A stretch of DNA of 42,304 nucleotides from Butyrivibrio sp. Its GTDB lineage: Bacteria; Bacillota; Clostridia; Lachnospirales; Lachnospiraceae. Shown in pieces: positions 15,069 through 23,447 of this stretch. The DNA lies in NCBI GenBank assembly GCA_023665525.1, contig JAMPDT010000007.1:1-42304 (forward strand), given 5' to 3'. The stretch's first letter is position 1; every line of letters begins with the position of its first letter. A program made the position numbers and the translations under genes. Under the pieces are notes generated by a model that was not told the origin of the DNA, did not search any database, and saw only the letters and a list, made by a program, of their open reading frames with translations.

Positions 15069-16539
15069 AAGAGAAATTACAGAATCACAGCGGAAAATGG
15101 TTGGGAAAAATCCTTATTATGATTTAGAACCAATCCCCTCCCCTGTTATACGCAAGGAAATAGCGGATTTTATCGTAGAGCGGAGCAGACAGGTGTGTAT
15201 TGCAAGGGTATACAGCGATCGCCAATATTTTAAAAAGCTTTGCCAATTTTTTCAAATTTACAGCACGCCGGAAAGCAGCCTTCGGGATAAAGACATTCCT
15301 GTATGGCTGCGCCAGTTTAAAGGATGGATGCTTGGAAGAGGGCTTCCGCTTACAATACAAAGAAAACAGGCAACCGGAAAATTCAATACAGCAAGGGCGC
15401 GTGAGATAACCTATTTTGAAAGGATGCTGAAGTTTGTATTACAGCGAGAACAGCCAGAAGATACATGGGAACTGGACAAGCTTGACATCGAGTTCCGCGC
15501 CAATCCGATCAAAAATTACAAGACAATTAATTTCACAGGAATAGCGCAAAAGCCGCTTCGGGAAGAAGTCAAAAAAGGGATATATTTAAATCTACAAGGG
15601 GAAGCGATTGCGTGCGTACAGAAGGAAATGACAGCAATCCGGCGTTTGTCACGCTATCTCAAAGAAAAGTATCCAAAGGTACAGTCAGCCAAAGACATCA
15701 GCCGGGAAGTAATTGAGGAATACTTGACTTATCTGAAAACCGAGGCGACGGAAACCAAGCATTACCATGCGGATTTAAACAGGCTGCGAGCGCTTCTCGA
15801 AAGCATTGGCTGGATGTGCAATTATCCTCACCTTTGCGGGCTGTTCCTCACGCGGGAAATTCCACCTGCTCCCAAAGCAAAATTCAAGGTCTATTCGGAC
15901 GCCGAACTGAGGCGGCTCAATGCTGCCATTGTAAAGATGGATGAGCAGATTGCGCGGCTGATGATTATCCATCAAATGCTTGGCACGCGGATTTCCGATA
16001 CGCTGACACTGGAACCTGGATGCGTTTACACCAAAAACGGAGAGAACATCATACGAATCCGGCAGATGAAAACCAATACTTACGAGAAGCCCGTTAGCGA
16101 AGAATTGGCGTCTTTGATTCAGAAAGCAGCGGACTATACAAAAGAGCGTTATGGGGATACGCCCTATATTTTTGTAAATGAAAAGGATATAAGCCGCCCG
16201 CTTCAATATAGCACAGTACAGAACAAAATCACAAGGATGATATATGAGCAGAACCTGCTGGACGACAAGGGGAAGCTGTTTGGATTCAACACACATATGT
16301 TCCGTCATTATTATGCGGTAAAGCTGACGGAGATGCATTTGGACGACTGGACAATTGCCAAACTGCTCGGCCATAACAATCTCAAGAACGTAAAATATTA
16401 TCGCAAAATGAGCAATCAAACGCTGGCGGACGACACACGAAAAGCCCGGAACAGGTTATCGGAGATAATTCTCTGCAATTTAGACGGATGGGAGGACGAG
16501 TATGAGCAAATACGACGCAATGATTGCCTGCAACCGTAA
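15031..16539 (+). CDS. Tyrosine recombinase (third of three)
   Basis: 502 residues from ATG 15031; GAGAGGGG lies ten bases upstream and the start sits within the 3' end of the previous gene. Catalytic residues are visible as Arg in LGTRISDTLTL, Lys in MKTNTYEKPV, His-x-x-Arg in NTHMFRHYYAVK, His in LLGHNNLKNVKYYR and Tyr in the same motif. It overlaps the next gene by 38 bases as well. Tn554 itself has only two tyrosine recombinases, so this is a three-recombinase variant. Whether all three act in one synaptic complex is unknown. Confidence 0.85.
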   Translation: MENKIWLLDLYDKREITESQRKMVGKNPYYDLEPIPSPVIRKEIADFIVERSRQVCIARVYSDRQYFKKLCQFFQIYSTPESSLRDKDIPVWLRQFKGWMLGRGLPLTIQRKQATGKFNTARAREITYFERMLKFVLQREQPEDTWELDKLDIEFRANPIKNYKTINFTGIAQKPLREEVKKGIYLNLQGEAIACVQKEMTAIRRLSRYLKEKYPKVQSAKDISREVIEEYLTYLKTEATETKHYHADLNRLRALLESIGWMCNYPHLCGLFLTREIPPAPKAKFKVYSDAELRRLNAAIVKMDEQIARLMIIHQMLGTRISDTLTLEPGCVYTKNGENIIRIRQMKTNTYEKPVSEELASLIQKAADYTKERYGDTPYIFVNEKDISRPLQYSTVQNKITRMIYEQNLLDDKGKLFGFNTHMFRHYYAVKLTEMHLDDWTIAKLLGHNNLKNVKYYRKMSNQTLADDTRKARNRLSEIILCNLDGWEDEYEQIRRNDCLQP

Positions 16540-16885
16540 AGTCAGTGTCCAAAAGATTGAACTCGCCCAAAAGACGATTCTTGATATGATGGACAAACAG
16601 GAAAAGATCACCGTGCCAAAATTGATGGCGCAAACGGGATTGTCCCGCGGTTTCTTTTATAAAAACCCAGCCATACGGAAGCTGCTTGATAAGGCGTTGG
16701 AGCAGCAGGCTGGGATGCCTGATCCGAGGCGCGGGATTTTTGATATGGCGATGGAGGATGAAATTCTAACGCTGAAAGAGCGGATTCGTAGATTGGAGCA
16801 GGAGAACAGAAATCTCAAAGAAGAAAATGAAAGGCTGCACCGAGCGGCGGACAGAAGGAATATCGGCTTGTTTCATAGCCTTTAA
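16502..16885 (+). CDS. TnpC-like DUF6262 accessory protein
   Basis: 127 residues, near the size of Tn554 TnpC (125). The N-terminal half has a helix-turn-helix look (ITVPKLMAQTGLSRGFFYKNPAIRKLL). The C-terminal half is a coiled coil (LKERIRRLEQENRNLKEENERLHRA). In Tn554, TnpC is not essential but improves transposition frequency and influences orientation. GGGAGGA is about five bases upstream and the start lies inside the third recombinase gene, so the four genes form one operon. After the stop, two small hairpins (near 16910-16950) are present without a T run. Confidence 0.8.
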   Translation: MSKYDAMIACNRKVSVQKIELAQKTILDMMDKQEKITVPKLMAQTGLSRGFFYKNPAIRKLLDKALEQQAGMPDPRRGIFDMAMEDEILTLKERIRRLEQENRNLKEENERLHRAADRRNIGLFHSL

Positions 16886-16973
16886 ATTTGGGATTGTTTT
16901 ATTGATCCATCCTGTGTCCATCAGGGGACATAGCGGTATTTATCCGCTGGAAAATCAGGCTGTATTCTCACTA

Positions 16974-17002
16974 TTTTCACGTTTTTGAGTTTGTGATATA
17001 AT
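16974..17002 (+). promoter_or_regulatory. Promoter of the P-loop kinase gene
   Basis: TTTTCA (16974-16979) and TATAAT (16997-17002) with a 17-base spacer. The -35 is weak (4 of 6 matches) and the -10 is consensus. Confidence 0.5.
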
Positions 17003-17044
17003 GAAATTATAAAATTAAAACTGTAATACGGCGGGGGGGGTTAT

Positions 17045-17575
17045 ATGAAAATAGCCATTATAGGATATAGCGGTTCAGGGAAATCCACGCTGGCAAAGAA
17101 GCTGGGCGTTTACTATGATTGTGAAGTCCTGCATCTCGACCGTATCCATTTTGCTCCAAATTGGGTTGAGCGAAACGATGAGGAAATGGCTTCTGATGTA
17201 AAATCATTTATGGAAAAAGAAAATTGGGTTATTGAAGGGAATTACTCCCGTGTTCTTTACGAAAAACGTATGGAAGAAGCCGATCAAATCATTTTTTTGG
17301 ATTTTAATAGGTTTTCTTGCCTATATAGGGCATACAGACGCTACCGCACATATAAAGGAGCGACACGTCCCGATATGGCAAATGGCTGCAATGAAAAATT
17401 TGATTGGGAATTTGTTTGCTGGATCCTTCGGAATGGCCGTTCCAAAACAGCAAAGACACGGTATAAAAAAGCCGCAGAAACTTATTGGCAGAAAGTAGTC
17501 ATCCTTAAAAATCAGCGAAAACTGGATCTCTTTGTCCGGCATACGCTCAGGGATTTCGCGACGGAAAAACCGTAG
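17045..17575 (+). CDS. FlaR/adenylate-kinase-like P-loop protein
   Basis: 176 residues. Walker A is GYSGSGKST (residues 7-15), followed by LHLDRIHFAPNW and WVIEGNYSRVLYEKR, the arrangement of the adenylate-kinase-like family often annotated as DNA topology modulation protein FlaR. The true substrate of this family is not established; phosphorylation of a small molecule or nucleotide is inferred from the fold. The only ribosome site is a run of eight G residues (17033-17040) ending four bases before the ATG, a tract liable to slippage. It is likely cargo of the recombinase element. Confidence 0.75.
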   Translation: MKIAIIGYSGSGKSTLAKKLGVYYDCEVLHLDRIHFAPNWVERNDEEMASDVKSFMEKENWVIEGNYSRVLYEKRMEEADQIIFLDFNRFSCLYRAYRRYRTYKGATRPDMANGCNEKFDWEFVCWILRNGRSKTAKTRYKKAAETYWQKVVILKNQRKLDLFVRHTLRDFATEKP

Positions 17576-17659
17576 GTAAAGTGTGCGGAGGAAGTGAAAC
17601 GGATCAACGGCGTAGTGAATTTTGAGGATGCGTAAAGATACCAAAGACAGGAGGGAAAG

Positions 17660-18981
17660 ATGGACGATATTGATTTGCGGTTTGAAATACAGGAATTGAT
17701 AGAACGCCGTGCAGAAGGGGAGTATTGGGATTTCAAACAGCAGTGGCATTCGTGCAACGCTGATCTGCTCCATGATATTATCTGTATGGCAAATAGTCCA
17801 GCCAACAGGGACTGCTATATCATAATCGGGATTGAAGATAAAACATATCATATTTTAGGAGTAAGCGATGAGAACCGTAAGAATCAGCAGAATGTGATCG
17901 ATCTGCTTCGGCAAAAGCCATCATGGGCTGGCGGATATATACCGGAGGCGTATGTCAAAACGATTTCCATAGCAGATAAGGAGGTAGACGTAATCGTTGC
18001 AAACAGAGTGATAACACGCCGTTTTATTTGCTGAAGGACTATAAAAACGACGGCTCGCCAATTTTTAAGGGAGCAATCTACACCAGGAAAGGGGATACAA
18101 ATACGCCAAAGACAGAAACCGCCAACCTTCATGATACAGAACTCTTGTGGAAACGGAGATTCGGGTTACTGTATAATCCATCCCAACGCGCCAAATTCTA
18201 TTTAAAAGATTTGGACAATTGGGAATCGGTTGAAGGAGAAGCAGATAAGTCTGGCAGAGATGACTGTTTCCTTTTTTATAGGCCTGATCCTGATTACACA
18301 GTTTATTTTGTTCACGAAGATGAAACGGGCAATGGTTTAACTTATGCGAAGGATGTTAATGACGATGCAGTTGGGACACAGTCCTATTATTTATTTGCGT
18401 TCTGCAATGTGAGTTACCATACAGATTATTCCAGCAGGTGGAAAGTCATTTTATATTACAAGGAGATTCCTCTGTTTTCCAGTGTAGTAGAAAGTGTGGA
18501 TGAGGGAAGAACCAAGGTGGCACCGCCGGAGTTTAGTACGATAGATCCACATTATATTGAGGACAGCTTTCGGTATCTGATGTTTGAGTTCGTATTTAGG
18601 CATTGGGGGAGAAACTATTCGCTAGAGGCAAGGGAAATGTTTCTGCGGGTGATTCCGGTATATAAGAATGAGGCAGAACATGAGGAATTCAGGGAATACG
18701 CCATGAACAATGGACTGCCTCCTTATATGCCAGGAAGGGACAAATTGAAGATGCAGGGAAAGGCGTTGGAACGCATCCAGCAAACAGAAATCGGCATCTA
18801 TCAACGACATGGGGATCCTTCTGTGACGGAAACTGCCGCGCAATTGGTAAAACGTACTCCGGGATTGGTAATCAACTTCGCAAGCCCGGAGAATAAATGT
18901 TTCCAGTGGATAACGGAGGATCTTCGAAAGGGAAAAATGATGGTTGACTGGCTGGAAAACTGGAGGCACAATAAGGACTAA
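17660..18981 (+). pseudogene. Frameshifted AlbA_2 (Schlafen-type) ATP-binding protein
   Basis: The first frame (17660-18034) begins with a typical AlbA_2 domain: IQELIERRAEGEYWDFKQQW, then DIICMANSPANRDCYIIIGIED. The rest (KDYKNDGSPIFKGAIYTRKGDTNTP and about 300 more residues) is in another frame overlapping it near 18003-18012, around AACAGAGTGATAAC. Reading NSDNTPFYLLKDY across this point restores the family's usual text, so a two-base insertion or one-base loss is the likely lesion. The C-terminal part ends about 18981 (LENWRHNKD). AlbA_2 proteins occur in regulators and defence-like contexts. As it stands the protein would stop after 124 residues, unless this is a sequencing error. Confidence 0.7.
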
Positions 18982-19181
18982 GCCATATGGAGCCAGAAAT
19001 AAAATAGAGTGATGGGAAAGACGGAGAGCAGAATGCTTTCCGTTTTTCTTTTGAAGGGGGAACTGCCATGCCAAGAATAGTATCCTTCTTTTAGGACAAT
19101 ACGAAAAAACAGAACACGATACACTCTTTTGTATGCTGTTAAAGCAAGGCGTATCAAGGCTTTGCGGAGTTGGGCTAAATT

Positions 19182-19441
19182 TTATGGACGAGCCGACTTT
19201 AGGACTTGACGCGGTTTCAAAGCTGGCGGTGCGGGAGTTCATACTGACGCAGAATAAGCTTCACAAAACCACCGTGATTCTTACGACTCACGATATGCAG
19301 GATATTGAGGCGCTGACAAGACGCATAATACTCATCGGCAAGGGGCGCATTCTTATGGACGGCTCAATCGACGGCATAAAGGGCGGCGAAAGCGGAATCG
19401 ACGAAACGGTGGCGCAGCTTTACCGCGAGTATGATATATAG
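19182..19441 (+). pseudogene. C-terminal fragment of an ABC transporter ATPase
   Basis: The sequence starts abruptly at Walker B (FMDEPTLGLDA, bases 19181-19213) and continues through the D-loop, the H-switch (VILTTHDMQDIEAL) and a normal C terminus. Walker A, the Q-loop and the ABC signature are missing and not present elsewhere in the window. The open frame extends upstream to 19055, but the text there (KNSILLLGQYEKTEHDTLF) is not ABC-like and has no start before ATG 19133. So 18982-19181 looks like foreign DNA joined at about 19181. The two permease genes follow directly. The transporter probably lacks its own motor in this genome, unless the N-terminal half lies beyond the window. Confidence 0.8.
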
Positions 19442-19452
19442 GGGGTGCGGCA

Positions 19453-20256
19453 ATGAAAAAATATCTTGCTTTTTTCAGACTGCGCTTCGTTATGGGCTTG
19501 CAGTACAGGGCGGCTGCGCTTGCCGGACTGGTCACCCAGTTTGTGTGGGGCGCTATGCAGATTTTTACATATAAGGCGTTTTACGACACCAATCCCGCGG
19601 CTTTCCCGATGTCGTTTGAGGCGACCGCGACATATATATGGTTCCAACAGGCTTTTTTGGCGTTGTTTGCGGCGTGGATAGGAGAAGCCGAGATTTTTGA
19701 TTCGATAGTCGGGGGCGGCATCGCGTACGAGCTTTGCAGACCTATAAGCATCTATAATATGTGGTTCGCAAGAAGCGCGGCAAACAGGCTTTCAAGCGCG
19801 GCATTAAGGTGCCTGCCGATACTTATTGTCGCGGTTTTTCTGCCGGAGCCCTACGGACTTACGGCTCCTGCGGGCTTGGGGAGCTTTGCTCTTTTTGTCG
19901 TGACGATGGCGCTGGGGTTTGCGGTTACCGTGGCGTTTTGTATGCTTGTTTACGGAATCTGCTTTTTTACCGTGTCGCCGCAGGGCGTGCGTATTGTTTT
20001 TACGTGCTCGGTGGAGCTTTTGGCGGGACAGATAATACCTCTGCCGTTTTTTCCGTCGAAGGTGCAAAAAATACTGGAGCTGCTGCCGTTTGCGGCGATG
20101 CAAAACGTGCCTCTGCGCATTTACAGCGGGAGCATGGAGGGGAGAGAAACGATAAGGGCAGTCGCGCTTCAGCTTGTATGGCTTGCGGCGATTGTGCTCG
20201 CGGGCAGATTTTTGTGCGGGCGCGGCGAGAAAAAAACCGTGATACAGGGAGGCTGA
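19453..20256 (+). CDS. ABC-2 type transporter permease (first)
   Basis: 267 residues with six predicted membrane helices, for example ALAGLVTQFVWGAMQIFTY, FVVTMALGFAVTVAFCMLVY and LVWLAAIVLAGRFLCG. The pattern fits ABC-2 permeases of the DUF990/ABC2_membrane_6 group, which pair with a second permease and an ATPase for export. GGGGGTGC precedes the ATG. It lies 11 bases after the truncated ATPase and four bases before the second permease. The cargo is unknown. With the ATPase broken, transport would need an ATPase from elsewhere. Confidence 0.8.
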   Translation: MKKYLAFFRLRFVMGLQYRAAALAGLVTQFVWGAMQIFTYKAFYDTNPAAFPMSFEATATYIWFQQAFLALFAAWIGEAEIFDSIVGGGIAYELCRPISIYNMWFARSAANRLSSAALRCLPILIVAVFLPEPYGLTAPAGLGSFALFVVTMALGFAVTVAFCMLVYGICFFTVSPQGVRIVFTCSVELLAGQIIPLPFFPSKVQKILELLPFAAMQNVPLRIYSGSMEGRETIRAVALQLVWLAAIVLAGRFLCGRGEKKTVIQGG

Positions 20257-20260
20257 CGGA

Positions 20261-21055
20261 ATGAAAAGAGTTAATCCGATAAAACTGTTTTTTCATTATA
20301 TTTCGATAAACATCAGAAGCATGATGCAGTACAAAATGTCGTTTTTTCTCACCGCGATAGGGCAGTTTCTGACGTCGTTCAACGTGCTGATAGGCGTGTA
20401 TTTTATGTTCCGCAGATTTCACGGCGTGAAGGGCTTTACCTACGGCGAGGTGATTTTGTGCTTTTCGGTTTTTCTTATGGGCTACACGCTCGCGGAGATG
20501 TGGGCGAGAGGCTTTGACGCTTTCTCGGGAACGGTGAGGAGCGGGGAATTCGACAGGCTGATTGTGCGTCCGCGCAGTGATGTTTTGCAGGTGCTCGGCA
20601 GTAAATTCGAGTTTACGAGAATCGCCAGATTTTTGCAGGCATTGGTTATGCTTGTTTACGGAATCGCAAAGGGCGGCGTGGAATGGACCGCGGGGCGCGT
20701 GCTTGCGGTGTTCTTTATGCTTTTGGGCGGTACGGCGCTTTTTGCGGGACTCTTTCTGATATACGCGGCGTTTTGTTTTTTCACGCTGGACAGCTTGGAA
20801 ATAATGAATGTGTTTACCGACGGCGCGCGGGAGTTCGGCAAATATCCTCTCGGCATTTACGGCAAAAAAATACTGCGGCTTACGACCCTTGTAATACCTT
20901 ACGCCGCCGTTCAGTATTATCCGTTTCTGTATCTGACGGGACGGAGCGAAAATATTTTTTATATCCTTGCGCCGCTTTTTGCGATGCTTTTTATAATTCC
21001 CGCCTACGGCTTTTGGCGCTTCGGCGTGAGCCGGTACAAATCCAGCGGCTCGTGA
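20261..21055 (+). CDS. ABC-2 type transporter permease (second)
   Basis: 264 residues and about six membrane helices (SFFLTAIGQFLTSFNVLIGVY, VLAVFFMLLGGTALFAGLFL, IFYILAPLFAMLFIIPAYGF). It has the RSGEFDRLIVRPRS loop typical of the second ABC-2 permease in DUF990-type systems. GGAGG lies nine bases upstream and the gene runs in one operon with 19453. The two permeases should form a heterodimeric channel. Confidence 0.8.
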   Translation: MKRVNPIKLFFHYISINIRSMMQYKMSFFLTAIGQFLTSFNVLIGVYFMFRRFHGVKGFTYGEVILCFSVFLMGYTLAEMWARGFDAFSGTVRSGEFDRLIVRPRSDVLQVLGSKFEFTRIARFLQALVMLVYGIAKGGVEWTAGRVLAVFFMLLGGTALFAGLFLIYAAFCFFTLDSLEIMNVFTDGAREFGKYPLGIYGKKILRLTTLVIPYAAVQYYPFLYLTGRSENIFYILAPLFAMLFIIPAYGFWRFGVSRYKSSGS

Positions 21056-21073
21056 GGCGCGCGCAAATATTGT

Positions 21074-21101
21074 TTGACATGCGCGAATATCACTGTATAA
21101 T
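21074..21101 (+). promoter_or_regulatory. Promoter of the GH113-like gene
   Basis: TTGACA (21074-21079) and TATAAT (21096-21101) with a 16-base spacer, both consensus, 80 bases upstream of the ATG at 21182. Confidence 0.8.
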
Positions 21102-21181
21102 GGTGCTGATAAGAAAAATTTCGTACATACCGCCGCGCGTCGGGGAGAGGCGCGGCAGCGGTAACAGGGAAGGGACGCTTT

Positions 21182-22153
21182 ATGAATAAGGATATTTTTT
21201 GCAAGGGATATACATGGGGCTTTTTTTCAAAGCCCGGAGAGATTATGTGCGAAAACGGCGAGGCGTCGATGGAGCGGCTCGCGTCAAACGGGCTTGACTG
21301 GATATGCATAACCGTCAACGGCTGGCAGGAAACCTTCGCAAGCACCGTCGTGTTTTCGCTTTACGGCAGGACGCAGACGGACGCGGAAATCGAGTTTGCG
21401 GTGCGCAAGGCAAAATCGCTCGGGCTTAAGGTCTGCTTAAAGCCGATGGTCAACTGCCTTGACAAGGCTTGGCGCGCGCGGATTGATTTTCCCGCGGAGG
21501 AGTATTCGCATTATTGGGAAAAATGGTTCGCCTCCTACAACAATTTTATGCTTTATTACGCGGAAATGGCGGAGCGGCTCGGCTGTGAAATGCTTTGCAC
21601 GGGCTGCGAAATGGCGGGCATGGACAAGCAGTCGGAATACTGCGTCGATATGGTGGCGAAGGTCAGGAGGGTTTATCACGGAATAATTATGCACAATATA
21701 AATCACGGCGACGAGCTGCGCTTTGACTGGCTGGAGGCGGTGGATCTGATCGGAATTTCCGCGTATTATCCCGTTACGACCGAAAAAAGCAGGGGAATCG
21801 AAGCAATGCGCGCGAGCTGGCTGCCCGTGATCGAGCGCCTTAAGCTCTGCCGCGAAAAATACAAAAGACCGATTATGTTTGCCGAGATAGGAATCAGGAA
21901 CGAGAGCGGCTGTTCCATGTATCCGTGGGATTTTAAGGACAGACCCGACAAGCCCTCGGACGAGCGGGAGCAGTCGGATTTCTATGAAACCGCGATGGAA
22001 GCGACGTGGGATTTGGACTGGTTCTGCGGTTATTTTTGGTGGGACTGGAAGGCGTATATGCCGCCGATTGAGGAGGCGCGGGCAAACAGGGACTTTACCG
22101 TGTACGGCAAGCTCGCAGAGCAGACGCTCAGGCGGTGGTACACGGAAAAATAA
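21182..22153 (+). CDS. GH113-like glycoside hydrolase (probable beta-mannanase)
   Basis: 323 residues with no signal peptide, so cytoplasmic. It is a (beta/alpha)8-type protein: the N-terminal KGYTWGFFSKPG and LDWICITVNGWQET strands, an acid/base Glu candidate in MLCTGCEMAG, AVDLIGISAYYP, and a nucleophile Glu candidate in PIMFAEIGIRNESG, then a C-terminal FCGYFWWDW. This order matches family GH113, whose known member is an endo-beta-1,4-mannanase. Activity on imported manno-oligosaccharides is inferred. GGGAAGGGA is the ribosome site and it has its own promoter. Confidence 0.75.
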   Translation: MNKDIFCKGYTWGFFSKPGEIMCENGEASMERLASNGLDWICITVNGWQETFASTVVFSLYGRTQTDAEIEFAVRKAKSLGLKVCLKPMVNCLDKAWRARIDFPAEEYSHYWEKWFASYNNFMLYYAEMAERLGCEMLCTGCEMAGMDKQSEYCVDMVAKVRRVYHGIIMHNINHGDELRFDWLEAVDLIGISAYYPVTTEKSRGIEAMRASWLPVIERLKLCREKYKRPIMFAEIGIRNESGCSMYPWDFKDRPDKPSDEREQSDFYETAMEATWDLDWFCGYFWWDWKAYMPPIEEARANRDFTVYGKLAEQTLRRWYTEK

Positions 22154-22174
22154 AACGGAAAATGGTAAAAGTGC

Positions 22175-22203
22175 TTGCATTATATTTTTTTGTATGGTAT
22201 CAT
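22175..22203 (+). promoter_or_regulatory. Promoter of the rpsF-ssb-rpsR operon
   Basis: TTGCAT (22175-22180) and TATCAT (22198-22203) with a 17-base spacer, giving an RNA leader of about 70 bases before rpsF. Confidence 0.65.
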
Positions 22204-22228
22204 ATATTTTCGTGATATAAAGATTATA

Positions 22229-22258
22229 TTCCTTGCTCCTCGGTGACGGGGAGCCACA
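22229..22258 (+). promoter_or_regulatory. rpsF leader hairpin, candidate S6:S18 binding site
   Basis: CTTG-CTCC pairs with GGAG-(CCA)-CAAG across a loop containing TCGGTGAC, located between the promoter and the ribosome site of rpsF. In many bacteria the S6:S18 complex binds a structured element at this place to repress its operon. The match is by position and shape, not by a scored model. Confidence 0.4.
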
Positions 22259-22283
22259 AGACCAGAAGGAGGTGCAGTACAGC

Positions 22284-22571
22284 ATGAACAAGTATGAATT
22301 AGTAGTCGTTGTAAACGCGGTTATTGAGGACGACGTAAGAACGGCTGTCATCGAGAAGGTTAAGGAGCTTATAGCCCGTTTCGGAGGAACCGTTACAGGT
22401 GTTGACGAACAGGGTAAGAAAAGGCTTGCTTACGAGATTCGGAAGATGAACGAAGGCTTCTATTACTTTATCCGTTTTGATGCGGAAGCGACAGCTCCGG
22501 CAGAGCTTGAAGCCCAGCTTCGTATCATGGACAACGTTCTCAGATATTTATGCGTTAAGGTAGAGGAATAA
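22284..22571 (+). CDS. rpsF: 30S ribosomal protein S6
   Basis: 95 residues, the normal length. It has the S6 text NKYELVVVVNAVIEDD, the KRLAYEIRKMNEGFYYFI core and a C-terminal RIMDNVLRYLCVKVE. S6 binds S18 on the platform of the small subunit. AGAAGGAGG precedes the ATG by ten bases; the upstream in-frame extension to 22233 is leader RNA. It is first in the conserved rpsF-ssb-rpsR order. Confidence 0.97.
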   Translation: MNKYELVVVVNAVIEDDVRTAVIEKVKELIARFGGTVTGVDEQGKKRLAYEIRKMNEGFYYFIRFDAEATAPAELEAQLRIMDNVLRYLCVKVEE

Positions 22572-22620
22572 TCGCTGAATCGGTTCGTGGCAGTTTGACG
22601 GACCGGGATTGGAGGCAGAT

Positions 22621-23064
22621 ATGAATAAAGTTATCTTAATGGGAAGATTGACAAGGGACCCCGAGGTGAGATATTCGCAGGGTGCGAGCCAGACGGCGGT
22701 TGCGAGGTTTTCCGTTGCGGTGGACAGGAGATTCAAGAGGGACGGAGAGCCCGACGCGGATTTTTTTAACTGCACGGCATTCGGCAAGCAGGCGGAATTT
22801 GTCGAGCGTTATCTCCATAAGGGGATCAAGATTGTTTTGAGCGGACGTGTTCAGAATGATAATTATACCAACAAGGACGGGCAGATGGTTTACAGTGTCC
22901 GCATAATTGTTGACGAGATTGAGTTTGCGGAAAGCAAGGCGGCGTCGTCGGGCGACGGCGGATATACTCCTGCTCCCGCGGCAAGCAGACCGGCGCCGAG
23001 CGCGGCGGGGGATGGATTTATGAATATTCCCGACGGCGTGGACGACGAGGGACTGCCCTTTTAA
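22621..23064 (+). CDS. ssb: Single-stranded DNA-binding protein
   Basis: 147 residues from ATG 22621, five bases after GGAGG. An OB fold is evident from MNKVILMGRLTRDPEVRYSQ, then FSVAVDRRF and FFNCTAFGKQAEFVERYLHKG. A Pro/Ala/Ser-rich linker leads to the acidic tail ending DDEGLPF, a variant of the usual DDxIPF tip that recruits repair and replication partners. It lies between the two ribosomal protein genes, as in most Firmicutes. Confidence 0.96.
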   Translation: MNKVILMGRLTRDPEVRYSQGASQTAVARFSVAVDRRFKRDGEPDADFFNCTAFGKQAEFVERYLHKGIKIVLSGRVQNDNYTNKDGQMVYSVRIIVDEIEFAESKAASSGDGGYTPAPAASRPAPSAAGDGFMNIPDGVDDEGLPF

Positions 23065-23100
23065 AAGCTTTGAAATTAAAATGCAAGGAGGTCATTGGAA

Positions 23101-23367
23101 ATGTCTAATCCGAGAGAAGGCAAGGGCGATTCTCCGATGAAGAAGAGAATGGGTCGCAGAAGAAAAAAGGTTTGCGTATTTTGCAGCGATAGCGCCAATA
23201 ATGCTATTGATTACAAAGATGTAAATAAATTAAAAAGATTTGTGTCCGAGAGAGGGAAGATTCTTCCCAGGAGAATTACGGGTACATGCTCGAAGCACCA
23301 GAGAGCGCTCACGGTTGCAATCAAAAGAGCAAGGCACATTGCGCTTCTTCCTTATTCGCTCGATTAA
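23101..23367 (+). CDS. rpsR: 30S ribosomal protein S18
   Basis: 88 residues from ATG 23101, nine bases after AAGGAGG. S18 text is clear: [20 protein letters not shown], then [18 protein letters not shown] and [24 protein letters not shown] basic N-terminal extension (about 22 residues) precedes the core. It is last in the operon and followed by a strong terminator. Confidence 0.97.
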   Translation: MSNPREGKGDSPMKKRMGRRRKKVCVFCSDSANNAIDYKDVNKLKRFVSERGKILPRRITGTCSKHQRALTVAIKRARHIALLPYSLD

Positions 23368-23399
23368 TTACGGCGGATTTGCGCGAATCGAAAATACGG

Positions 23400-23429
23400 A
23401 CGGCTGCCCTTGGAGGGCAGCCGTTTTTT
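23400..23429 (+). terminator. Terminator of the rpsF operon
   Basis: ACGGCTGCCC (23400-23409) pairs perfectly with GGGCAGCCGT (23415-23424), with a five-base loop and a following T run. It also lies just past the convergent GH5 gene. Confidence 0.92.
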
Positions 23430-23447
23430 GCGTATGTGCCTGAACGC

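Noticed and set aside
10251-19181. Terminal inverted repeats or target duplications of an IS element
   Set aside because: None found around the recombinase block; Tn554-like elements lack them, so the ends cannot be set from this sequence alone.
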